From the NCBI GenBank assembly GCA_024663395.1, contig JANFAH010000001.1:2914001-2978000 (forward strand): DNA of 64,000 bases, read 5' to 3'. Below are positions 36,089 to 44,635 of the stretch, piece after piece. The notes beneath the pieces are model-generated. The model worked only from the letters and a program-made list of their open reading frames with translations, was not told the origin of the DNA and did no database searches. The position numbers and the translations under genes were made by a program. This stretch comes from Pisolithus tinctorius (Eukaryota; Basidiomycota; Agaricomycetes; Boletales; Pisolithaceae). Positions within the stretch are counted from its first letter, which is position 1, and each line of letters opens with the position of its first letter.

Positions 36089-36138
36089 GGGAAGTGGTAG
36101 TTGCCATTGGTTGTGTAACTCGAACAGTGGTAATTACC
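36089..36138 (-). repeat. Right terminal inverted repeat of KDZ element
   Basis: Reads GGTAATTACCACTG... on the minus strand. It pairs with 24982-25030. Confidence 0.75.
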
Positions 36139-36140
36139 AT

Positions 36141-37624
36141 GGTCATTTGGTCAAAATCAGCTGATACGGCTGGCTGATGCTAATAACCCTTCCGATACCC
36201 CAGACGACCCTGCCATGCCGCGGTCCGCGAAAGCTCGGGCACGCGAAGCAAAGATAGAAATGATCCACACATTCCTCGCGACCCGCGAGCGACCTCCTGA
36301 CCTTACTGATGCGCAGTACTCATCCTTCTTTAATTTGGCCAGCCGCTTCTTCCTCCTAGATAGTAACTTATGGCATAGAGAACCGCATGGACGGCACCAG
36401 CTAGTCGTCGACGAATCCAAGCGGTATTGTCTCATCAAAGAAGCACATGACGACCTCGGACACAAGGGAGTCTTCACGGTCCACACGTGCCTTCTCCTTC
36501 GCTTCTGGTGGCCTCTTCTTGTCGAGGATGTGAAGTGGTATGTTCGCACTTGTCACGAATGCCAGATCTGCCAGACGCAGAAGCTTCATATCCCCCCCAC
36601 TGTACCCATGATAGGGGGCCTGTTTCATAAAGCTCACATTGACACGATGCTGATGCCCAAAGCCGGCGGCTACCGCTACATAGTACAGGCTCGTTGCGCG
36701 CTCACCTCATACCCTGAATGGCACATGTTGTGCACAGAAAATAGTACCGCGCTCGCGTCCTTCATCTTTGAGGATATCCTATGCCGCTGGGGTCCGCTCA
36801 CCGAGATTGTCACCGACAACGGTCCCGCGTTCGTCCAAGCTTTAGATGCCCTAGCCACACAATATCATATCTGTCACATCCGTATCTCTCCTTACAACTC
36901 TCAGGCTAACGGCATTGTAGAGCGCCGCCACTATGATGTTCGTGAGGCTATCATGAAGAGCTGCAAGAACGATGATCGTCGCTGGCACACCGTTGCGCAC
37001 TCCATCTTCTGGGCCGAGCGGGTCACCATTCTGAAATCCACGGGTCTGTCCCCTTATTTCATGGTACATGGTGTCGAACCACTGTTCCCGTTTGACCTCG
37101 TTGAAGCTACCTTCCTCTTACCCCTATCCCGCGATGACGCGACACCGCTGACTACCACAGAACTGATAGCTTGGCGAGCACACCAGTTACAAAAGCATCA
37201 GGATGACTTAGACCAGGTCCACGGCAATGTCCTCTGCGCACGCTTCCAGTCTATCCAGCAGTTCGAAACCGCCTTTCAGCATCACATTAAAGACCATAAC
37301 TTCGCTCCCGGCACCCTCATGCTCGTTCGCAACTCCCACATAGAAAAAGAGCTGAACCAGAAGACAAAGCCACGGTACACCAGTCCCATGGTTGTCCTTT
37401 GTCGGACCACTGGGGGCTCGTACCTGTTGGCTGAGTTGGATGGCTCCATCTCCAAACTCCGCTTCGCTGCATTCCGCTTACTTCCCTACCACCCGCGGTC
37501 TCAAACCCGCGCAACCGTGACTCGCATTACTGGGCTAGATGATGAAGAACTAGACCACCTTCTTGAAGAGGCTGAGGATGACCCCACTGATGATGATGTG
37601 GAGGCTTTCTCTGCAGACAGCTGA
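36141..37624 (+). CDS. Element 3 integrase (3' half of pol)
   Basis: Continues the RT-RNase H frame after the KDZ element (SFGQNQLIRLAD, then MPRSAKARAREAKIEMIHTF). It has the HHCC zinc domain (HDDLGHKGVFTVHTC ... YVRTCHECQICQ). The DDE core is seen at AHIDTMLMPKAGGYRY (Asp), IVTDNGPAFVQ (Asp) and ANGIVERRHYDVREA (Glu). A C-terminal domain follows, with FAPGTLMLVRNSHIEKELNQ and LDGSISKLRFAAFRLLPYH. The stop at 37622-37624 follows an acidic tail. There is no internal stop in this half. Confidence 0.9.
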
Positions 37625-38504
37625 CTACCTGTCCTTTCCAGTTTCCACAGTTTGTCCATCGCGCTATTCCCCCATACCCTCTTCTCCCACGATACCCATA
37701 CCTCTTTCCATGGCCTCGCCCGCCTCCCCGCGGCTTCTTCTACTACACTCGTTCCTCCTCCCATGCTGACTGGGGACAGTCAGCGTTCAAAGTCCCCCAC
37801 AGGGGTGACCAGCATACCACTTGATCCGCCCGATATCAGACATAGTTCGTTTCCTTTTATCTGTTTTACCCCGGGTTTCGTCCAGAGACCTCTATTCCAC
37901 CCTGGGTTTCGTCCGGTGATTCTACTGATAGCTAGTCCTCGCTCAAAAAACATAAAAACCGCTTACAAAAAGTCCAAAACCGTCCAGAAAAATAACAAAA
38001 CACCGAATAAGTATATAGCCAAAACAACGTCTCTCCTATCTCCCTTACTAGTCTTGCTGATGCCATCCTCGGCCGCCCTATACCGTGGATCTTCGCAACC
38101 ACCCCATGCATTTCCTCTTCGATCGCGCAGCCAGCTTGCGCCCCTTGATTTATTTTCCTTTCAATTCTCCTTCTGTCTCCTTACAATTGATACACAAAGA
38201 CCGCCCCAGCTACCCAATAAACAGTCCCTTCGCTTCCTCTTCAAGAATCTGTCACATCCTACCATCAAGATTGTTTCACAAGGACATACCGCTGAGAGAA
38301 GTCGAAAGTCGCACGAAGAAGACAAGTCGGGCAGTACCCCGCACACCATATCTCACCGCAGCCGCATTTCCCCACGGCTCATCCTCAAGCATGTCCAGTC
38401 ATTCGCAACTTCGCACAGAAGCAAGCAAAGTGGTACATTTAGCGCAGTATGCACTGACATGCGGATGGAACGGTACAATAAATCTGAACTAACTATAAAC
38501 GTTC
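37625..38504. other. Element 3 3' untranslated part and passenger 3' flank
   Basis: No convincing gene. It holds the first copy of the hairpin/CCCCC motif (37,761-37,804) and then sequence downstream of the antisense passenger gene. A long plus-strand open frame crosses here but is judged spurious. Confidence 0.5.
37765..37784 (+). other. Hairpin copy A, 3' region of element 3
   Basis: Stem GCTGACT, loop GGGGAC, stem AGTCAGC, followed by AAAGTCCCCCACAGG. A second copy with compensating stem changes lies at 39891-39910, next to the 3' LTR. Confidence 0.7.
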
Positions 38505-39618
38505 TTATTCCACCCCAATCTTCTCCAGAGCTTCGGCGAGTTGATCGACGCGCACCTGCAGGCGAAGGTATGCAGCCTGCGACTCCGCGGCCTCAGCACG
38601 AAGCAGCCTCAGCAACTGCGACAGGTCGGCTGCGACCTTGGCATCGAGCCGGCTATGCACTGGTGCTTTTCCCTTTGCACGTGTGTGGCTTTCGACCACC
38701 TCTACTTTGTTGTCATCGTCATCGTCATCTACGACTCTCTTGGACGAGCTCACCTTTGCGGTCTTCGAGGCCCGCGCTGCTCACTGTTAACTTTGCACCT
38801 CCCGAAGTGGGGTCGTTACTTACCGACCGAAGCACCTGCCTGCGCCTTCTTTCCTGTGGCCTTCGTCGACTTCTCGCACCCCTGCTTCATTCGTGCACAG
38901 CCATCGCATGTCCGCCCAACAGGTCCGATGCAGGCTGTCTTCTTCACCGTGCACCGTGCACATGGGACCTTGTGGAGGATCGAGCCAGGAGGAATGATGA
39001 TCTTGGGCTCGTCCTCATCTTTGCTCTCTGCCACCGTTTGCCGCAATCACTTAGGACTTCAGTGTTAGCCGCTACTGCACCGTCCAGATTCCGCACTTAC
39101 CTTCCGAACTGGATGGGACACCACTTCCACGTGCGACATTTTCTCCGTTGTCACCGGCACCTCGGCACTGGTACCCTGCTTGACGACAGCCTGCGCGACC
39201 ACCTCTTCCATCCGCATGTCCTTGTCGGCTCTCCCCCACGCGATCTCCTTGGACACCCACCTCTCATAGGCCTCGTTGGCCTCTGCTACCGCGGGACCAT
39301 CCGCCATGTCTATTTTGGTGTCGATTCCCAATGCTCGCCCACGCTCGACGAGGGGGAACACTTCTCCCTGGAAAACAGTCAGTACTGTGAGCCTCAAAGG
39401 TGTTGGACACTTACTGTCCTCTGCTCCCATCTGCGCATCCACATCACTTTCTCCTCCCACAATTCCTCCTTGTCATCCGGGAGGCACTTGGCCTCAGCGA
39501 CCAGAGCTGTGGAGGCGGCAACGAACTTCTCCCTCAGCGAGGTCTTCTCTGCTTCAATCGGGTCAGGGGTGGCTGCGCATACGAGCTGGGAGAGACGAGG
39601 GGCACGGCCAGCAGACAT
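38505..39618 (-). CDS. Passenger gene in element 3, Cys-pair (Zn2Cys6-like) protein
   Basis: Intact minus-strand gene of four exons; ATG at 39618 (MSAGRAPRLSQLVCAATPDP), stop at 38505. It reads without stops through EELWEEKVMWMRRWEQRT, then GEVFPLVERGRALGIDTKID, then AYERWVSKEIAWGRADKDMR. A Cys-rich motif follows, with spacing CxxC, CxGPxGxxCxxC and C (VPCARCTVKKTAC, IGPVGRTCDGCARMKQGC), resembling a fungal zinc-cluster. The end is KGKAPVHSRLDAKVAADLSQ and a leucine heptad helix (LLRLLRAEAAESQAAYLRLQ). Its frame is whole while the host element has CpG-derived stops. Related Cys-pair proteins are common near transposons in mushroom genomes. Possible DNA- or protein-binding role; function unknown. 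Confidence 0.75.
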
Positions 39619-39890
39619 GATGAAAGCAATAGAAGGGGTCGATGATGGGAGGAAAGAATCAAATCGATGCGAAGGTCTGAGCCGCGCACTAACAATTATA
39701 TACTTAGTGGCCATGAGGCGCTTATGACATCTGTCCAGACGCCTATACGCGGTATTCAACAGCCTTCTCGCGTCCCTCGGCTCTATGCTTCCTTCACTTC
39801 TACGCGGAGCTCTCCGGTATTCTTGAACCCTCGGCACCACACCGTTGCCATCACCACGCGGCAAGCTATTTATGTCCTCCATGCCACGTG

Positions 39891-39910
39891 GCTGACCAGG
39901 GACGGTCAGC
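39891..39910 (+). other. Hairpin copy B, 18 nt before the 3' LTR of element 3
   Basis: Stem GCTGACC, loop AGGGAC, stem GGTCAGC. The spacer to the LTR is ATCTAAGTCCCCCACAGG. The closing pair is C-G where copy A has T-A, a compensating change. Confidence 0.7.
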
Positions 39911-39928
39911 ATCTAAGTCCCCCACAGG

Positions 39929-40582
39929 TGTGAGGAATCCGCATTCCCTGGACACGTAAGCCCCTATCATTAACCGTTCCGTGACTACTGTTACGTCCGC
40001 TCCCCTCTCGCGTCCACCGTTGTTCACGCGCTACCTTCCCACGCCCTCGCTCCCTCTCACGCAATGCTATACCCGCGGCCGCTGTGCACCGGTTGTTGTT
40101 TTTCCTCGGACTCTTTCTCTTATCACGGTCTCTATTCCTTTAGTGCTTGTAGTATACCCTCGGCCTCTGTTCGGCCTGTCTTATTTGCACGTGCTGTCAT
40201 GCGGCTTTCCTTTACTGTACCTTGTCTTACTTAGGTTCCGGGTTTGCCTGGACTATAAAGCCCTGTACTTAGGTACAGAATGATACCTTTTGGCACTCGG
40301 AAGGTCACCACGAGTTTCTTTTCCACTTTGTCTACACCGCACATCTCGCATTCCACCACGCACGAACTACGTATACCGCTCGCACCGCTCGCATCGCCAG
40401 TACTACTCCACGGACCACGCCACGCACGTCACGAAACACTACCGCTACAAAGCGCTGGGTCTCTCCTTCTAGTCCTGACAGTCCAGAATCCCTTGGGACG
40501 AACAATTCGTTCCCTTCATTTTTTATTGTTGTTATCTAAGCCATCTAGCTCGTGTTATACAGCTACTTGGACTTTTCCTACA
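39929..40582 (+). repeat. 3' LTR of element 3
   Basis: 654 bp, TGTGAGG...CCTACA. It differs from 19274-19927 by roughly 30 substitutions, essentially all CG against TG or CA. Confidence 0.88.
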
Positions 40583-40652
40583 ACGCCTTGTCTTCTTAAT
40601 ACTCAACGGTCAAACGTTTGTTTTCTTCTCATTGCGTGTTTGACCGCTTCCT
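40583..40652. repeat. Right copy of 70-bp direct duplication flanking element 3
   Basis: Begins ACGCCTTGTC directly after the LTR end and ends GACCGCTTCCT, where normal element 1 pol sequence continues. Partner of 19201-19270. Confidence 0.85.
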
Positions 40653-42661
40653 CATATCCATCTAGTCGTTGTTGTGCTGCATACGCCATGTGGATTGCCA
40701 CGTCTGCTGGTAGTGGTTCTGTGGTGCTGTGCATCAATGTTGTGCGTTTGGTATCGATCACCAACCCGAGTAGCAGTTCTTTGGGCGAGTACTTGAGTGC
40801 TGGCAGTACTCAGTTGTTCAGTGCGTGGGCCGCGTCATCGAGATGGTCTGGCCATGTCCTAGGTAGTTTTTCCCGGTCCGTTTCCATGTCGTCGTCTTCT
40901 CCTACATTTGGTGCACATAGGTGTTTGAGGACGTGTAATAGTAGCTTGTTCGTGCCCTCTACCAACCCATTAATCCATGGTGAATACGCTGCTATGACAT
41001 GATGAGTGCAGGACCACTTAGCGCAGTAGGTTTTGACTTCTTCGTTGTTGAAGTGTCGTGTGCCATCTGTCATGAATGTTTCTGCTGCTGTGAAGTTATT
41101 AAATATGGTTGTTAGGCCATCCACCGTGGTTTTTGCTGTCCCTGCTGTTTTGTACTTCATTATCCATACGTGCTGTGAGAACGTGTCTAAGAACAATCCC
41201 AGCGTGTGATACCCTCCTTTCCCTGTTGGCATTGATAGGTAGTCTCCTACCAGTAGCTCAAATGGGTGTCGCCTTGTTATTGGTTCGAGTAGGGCATTTA
41301 GTTTTGTTGGGCCAAAGTTCTTGCATTTCACGCAGTCTTGTATTGCGTTCATTATTGATGTGTCGAGTTTGGGTGAGTAGTACCTGTCTGTGATTGCCAT
41401 TTTCAGTGCGTCTCTTCCCCAGTGTCCTCCTGTTTCATGTAAGTGTTTCGCCTTGATGAACGCTTCTTGCTTTGTGATGCATTCTACCTTGTGTCTCGGT
41501 CGTATGCTAGTGCTGCCATGTATTCTCCACAGTTTACCTTGTTCAATTAGGTATTGTGTCAACCTATGCCTTGCCCTGTTGCGGTCTCTTATAGGGGTGT
41601 TCGTGTCGATGTTGAGTATCACGTCTATTACTTCCATGAACAGTGGTTCCTCTTGGAAGCGTTCGCATAGCTGCTGGTTTTCCTGTGGTAGTTTAGTGAT
41701 TTTGAACACATCATTTATCAGGCCCGACACTGCTTCTGGGTCCGGGCTGACTGTCCAGTCGCTACCGTCTCCCTTTGTTCATGACGTGCCATCCCACTGA
41801 CGGCTTAGTCCGTCTGCAACCACATTGAGACAACCCGGTACGTGCCTCACCGCTACGATGTTGTGTGCAATTATGCCATCCCTCCATCTTGCATGGGCTG
41901 CTGATATTGTGTTGTTGGAGATGACGTCCTTCAGCGCTTTGCAATCTGTTTCGATTTCGACTGGGTATCCCCATATTATGTCTGTGAAGCGATCTAGGCC
42001 GTATTTCAGTGCTGCAAACTCCAGTAAAAACGGTTTGTAGTTGCACTCAGCTGGTGATGTCCGTTTAGATGCGAACGCGATCGGTACTGTTCGTTCCACT
42101 GTTTTGCCATTTGGTGCTTGTACCTTGCTTCATTGTGTTAGTACTGCGCCAAATCCTTCTTGACATCTGTCCGTGGTTACGACAAATGGTGTTCTGTCAT
42201 ATCGTGGTGCGTGTAACGTTGGTTGGCTCGTTAGGGCGACTTTCAGGTCCAGGAGTGCTTTTGTGTGCTTCTGTTCCCATCTACCTGCCAGTTTGAAGTC
42301 AGTCATTGCTTTGCGGTATGTAGTTTTGGTTATGGGCTTAGGGAGGTCGACTTGTTTTACCAAGTCCCATAGCGGTCCTTCTATCTTGGCGTATCCTTTG
42401 ATGAGGTCGCGGAAGTGTCCCATAAGTCCCAGGAACGACGTTAGGTTGAGTGCCATGTCTGGTTGTTTCCACTTGACTATTGCTGCTAGTTTTGTCGTGT
42501 CTGGTTGTACTCCTTGTGGGCCTACTGTAGCTCCTGCGAACGTGGTCTCCATCATGAATAGTCTGCACTTCGTTGGGGATAGTGATAGTTTGTGTTCTCT
42601 GCAGCACAGTAGGATTTGTCTTAGTTTGTCTATCATCCCTTCGAATGTGTTGTCGCTACAC

Positions 42662-42665
42662 CCGC
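42662..42665. repeat. Left target-site duplication (CCGC) of element 2
   Basis: CCGC before the LTR TGTCACAC; the same four bases follow the right LTR at 51619-51622. Removing the element restores FVDDGG-CSDNTFEG of element 1 RT in frame. Confidence 0.8.
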
Positions 42666-42711
42666 TGTCACACACCAAAGGTGTTGTGGACATGGTTACA
42701 GCTGACTCTGC

Positions 42712-42735
42712 CTAACTCGTCAACGAGTTGCACAC
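42712..42735 (+). repeat. Palindromic repeat, LTR copy 1 of element 2
   Basis: AACTCGTCAACGAGTT is a near-perfect palindrome. The same family recurs at about 44,237 and 44,365 in the LTR, at the matching sites of the right LTR, and four times at 47,825-48,145. Confidence 0.75.
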
Positions 42736-43068
42736 AATGCCCATGCATGCAGATGAAGACTAAAGGCCTCATGCGTAGAAAGACTGTTGGACGTGAACAG
42801 TCATCCTTCGCACAAGAACGAGTCGTCAGTGCTAAAGAGAAAAGAGGAAGCGAGTTAAGCGCGCATTAAAGGTTTTTAGTGCCCGTGTACGGCATTCCGG
42901 TTTTCGTCGTATCTCCACCATTTCCAAAGATATCGACTCCGTTCCCATGCTCGCTTAAAGTGCTCAGCCCCACGATTCTTCCTTCCAAATTTGGAGAGGA
43001 TCCTCGCACCCTGCACGTTTCTACAGCACTCCATCCATCAGACGCTCATTTCGCTAAGTCCGTCAATC

Positions 43069-43548
43069 ATGGCCACCTCTTCGTCGATCATCTCGCTTGT
43101 CTCATTTGCCAGAGACAGTGGCTATGTATATCTGCCAGGCATTCCCACCAGCTTCCGTCCTGAAGCCCCCTGGTTCATCCCATCATTGTCAGCCCCATCC
43201 CGTCCCATGCAGCTTGGTCAGCGTGTTCTCCTTGTCAGTATGACTTCCAGAAGGACGTTCTTTGGTTGCCTCAGGTCTGTCACTCGGTTAGAAAGGTCTT
43301 ATGTGGTCGTTTCAGTCTCCCCTCTTGATGAAGCATATGGATCGTTCCTCCCTGCTCCCTGCATCGTCTTTATTCTGATCTCGTCCATCATTCTTCCCAC
43401 ATTGCGACAGCTGCAGTATAATCTACTGTCCTCCAGCCTCCCTGATCGCATTCATGATGAGTATGACATGCATCTTGCCTTCCTACTGCAAGATCCAGCA
43501 GAAGACGTCCCCCCTTCTCCTCCTCCTCCATCAGAACCCCATCCATGA
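43069..43548 (+). CDS. LTR-encoded open reading frame, 5' LTR copy
   Basis: 159 codons from ATG at 43069 (MATSSSIISLVSFARDSGYV), with blocks LPGIPTSFRPEAPWFIPSL, QLGQRVLLVSMTSRRTFFG and IHDEYDMHLAFLLQDPAED, ending in a Pro-rich tail. The frame is kept in the 3' LTR copy despite about nine amino-acid differences. It does not look like a known retroelement protein and I recognise no domain. It could be a captured host segment, an accessory protein, or simply an open stretch without function. Confidence 0.45.
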   Translation: MATSSSIISLVSFARDSGYVYLPGIPTSFRPEAPWFIPSLSAPSRPMQLGQRVLLVSMTSRRTFFGCLRSVTRLERSYVVVSVSPLDEAYGSFLPAPCIVFILISSIILPTLRQLQYNLLSSSLPDRIHDEYDMHLAFLLQDPAEDVPPSPPPPSEPHP

Positions 43549-43982
43549 AGTTTTTGTTAACTTCGCTGAGAGGATGGAAGGGTGGGAGACGCGATCGCGT
43601 ATGCTCTCATTGCCCCACAGACCCCCAATGCCCTAGCCCCCTTTGACGCCTGACTCATGCCCTTCAATTCTGGAATTAATACTTCCCTATCTGGAAACAC
43701 CATCCATCTGTCATGCCATCTTTGGATCTAGAGATGTCTCCGCCGAGATCTGACTTGCATCGCCACCCCCTAATGTGATATCAGTGCGCTTACTCAGTTT
43801 CTGACTCTATTTGACTCATTCTGTGATATTTTGACTATCCTTGACTCGTTCATTGCCAATACTTACCAATCTTCTTTGCTTGCTTACTTTTCGTTTCTCG
43901 CTTACTCATCATGATTACTCAGTCCTTACTCATTACTTACCAAGTGTTTGTGCCTTGTTTGTCACAAGCTGTGCTCCCCCCT

Positions 43983-43998
43983 CAGTATATAAACCCCC
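43983..43998 (+). promoter_or_regulatory. TATA-like promoter in element 2 LTR
   Basis: CAGTATATAAACCCCC, identical in the 3' LTR (about 51,068). It lies about 550 bp before the LTR end, a plausible U3 core promoter. Confidence 0.55.
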
Positions 43999-44233
43999 AT
44001 GTACTTAGCTACCCAGAATCAATCAATCAGGAAGCAATTCAGAAGTCATCCAGCAGTCAGTCCAGTGCCTATCTCGTCGTCGACAGTTGAGGCTCCACGA
44101 AGGGGTCTATCTGTCATCATTCATATACTTGGTAGTTGAGGCTCATTCGGAAGAGTCTATCTGCCTCCATCATTTCATCTGAAGCTTTATCCTCACACTT
44201 AGTCAGCAAGTTTGCTTAGTCACCCATCCACTC

Positions 44234-44400
44234 CTGCGTAACTCGTCATCGACTTGCGCCAGGAGCATATTTTATCAAAAGTCCATTACCCCCAAGTACT
44301 TTCAGCTGAACACCTTCACTCTGTTCAGCATCCCCTTCCCAATCATTGTCCATTCGTCTTCTCCTGCGTAACTCGTCAACGACTTGCGCCAGGAGCACCT
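44234..44400 (+). repeat. Two hairpin-forming repeats near the 3' end of the element 2 LTR
   Basis: Copies at about 44,234-44,268 and 44,362-44,397 both run from CTCCTGCGTAACTCGTCA to CGACTTGCGCCAGGAG, an imperfect inverted repeat of about 35 nt. They lie in the likely transcribed leader. Confidence 0.75.
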
Positions 44401-44536
44401 CCACTTGAAGTCTCCCCCCCACATCAGGTTTCTCTGCCCTCCAGGTTCCGCGGAGGTAAACCACCACTCGCTTGTATTTGTCTTTGGTGTTGGATTTGTT
44501 TGGTTTATACCAGCTTTCCACACTTTGACTCACATC

Positions 44537-44553
44537 TGGAGCCCACCGCGAGG
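44537..44553 (+). other. Primer-binding site of element 2
   Basis: TGGAGCCCACCGCGAGG two bases after the LTR, identical to element 3 although the LTRs are unrelated. Confidence 0.65.
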
Positions 44554-44635
44554 GGTGGTTATTCCTGGATCAAGAACCCTGCTCACTCAGCCTGTTGAAA
44601 CTTGTCTCTAAAAAACCACTTGATATCTCATTACT

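Larger units (their letters stand above)
24982..36138. mobile_element. KDZ DNA transposon, 11.2 kb, with terminal inverted repeats and three extra genes
   Basis: Inverted repeats of about 50 bp (24982-25030 and 36089-36138) share GG(C/T)AATTACCAC, GTTACACAAC and ATGGCAACTACCA. Removing the element rejoins element 3 pol in frame (LDLAIW to SFGQNQLIRLAD), with a 2-bp AT (or 4-bp ATGG) duplication. Contents: CxC2-KDZ transposase (minus), a minus-strand hypothetical, a plus-strand three-exon gene and a minus-strand multi-exon gene. The last two resemble gene families that I know to be expanded in mushroom genomes. I found no 8-bp target duplication of the kind reported for some KDZ groups. Confidence 0.75.
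19274..40582 (+). mobile_element. Element 3: Ty3/Gypsy retrotransposon with KDZ insertion and passenger gene
   Basis: 654-bp LTRs (TGTGAGG...CCTACA) at both ends, a primer-binding site two bases inside the left LTR, gag-protease, RT-RNase H, integrase, a 3' passenger segment and the right LTR. An 11.2-kb KDZ transposon sits between RNase H and integrase. The original element was about 8 kb without the KDZ insertion and the passenger. LTRs differ at roughly 30 sites, essentially all CpG transitions. The insertion is flanked by 70-bp direct copies of element 1 rather than a 4-6 bp duplication. Confidence 0.9.
40583..42665 (-). pseudogene. Element 1 pol: RT C-terminal half, RNase H and integrase, several stops
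   Basis: On the minus strand from 42,661: SDNTFEGMIDKLRQILLCCR and FAGATVGPQGVQPDTTKL (RT thumb), then AFASKRTSPAECNYKPFLLE and VRHVPGCLNVVADGLSRQW (RNase H). The integrase follows, with H-H-C-C (HETGGHWGRDALK ... CVKCKNFG), VGDYLSMPTGKGG, FMTDGTRHF and INGLVEGTNKLL, then PKELLLGLVIDTKRTT. In-frame TGA codons occur in ALTQ-stop-SKVQ (about 42,130), GTS-stop-TKGDGS (about 41,778), NN-stop-VLPALKYSPKE (about 40,809) and DR-stop-VLRRQG (about 40,603). At least the last two match Arg in relatives. The pol continues at 51,623 to the right (N-terminal) and 19,270 to the left (C-terminal). Confidence 0.85.
42666..44534 (+). repeat. 5' LTR of element 2
   Basis: 1869 bp. It carries a 159-codon ORF, a TATA-like CAGTATATAAACCCCC (about 43,983) and three hairpin-forming AACTCGTC repeats. 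It differs from the 3' LTR at roughly 25 sites, most within 43,185-43,545. Confidence 0.92.

Noticed and set aside
24970..36150. An 8-bp target duplication for the KDZ element
   Set aside because: I compared both flanks and see only AT or ATGG in common.
37652..39727. A 691-codon plus-strand open frame across the end of element 3
   Set aside because: It is low in recognisable motifs, crosses the duplicated hairpin motif, and lies antisense to a well-spliced gene with a clear Cys motif. I judge it a chance open frame.
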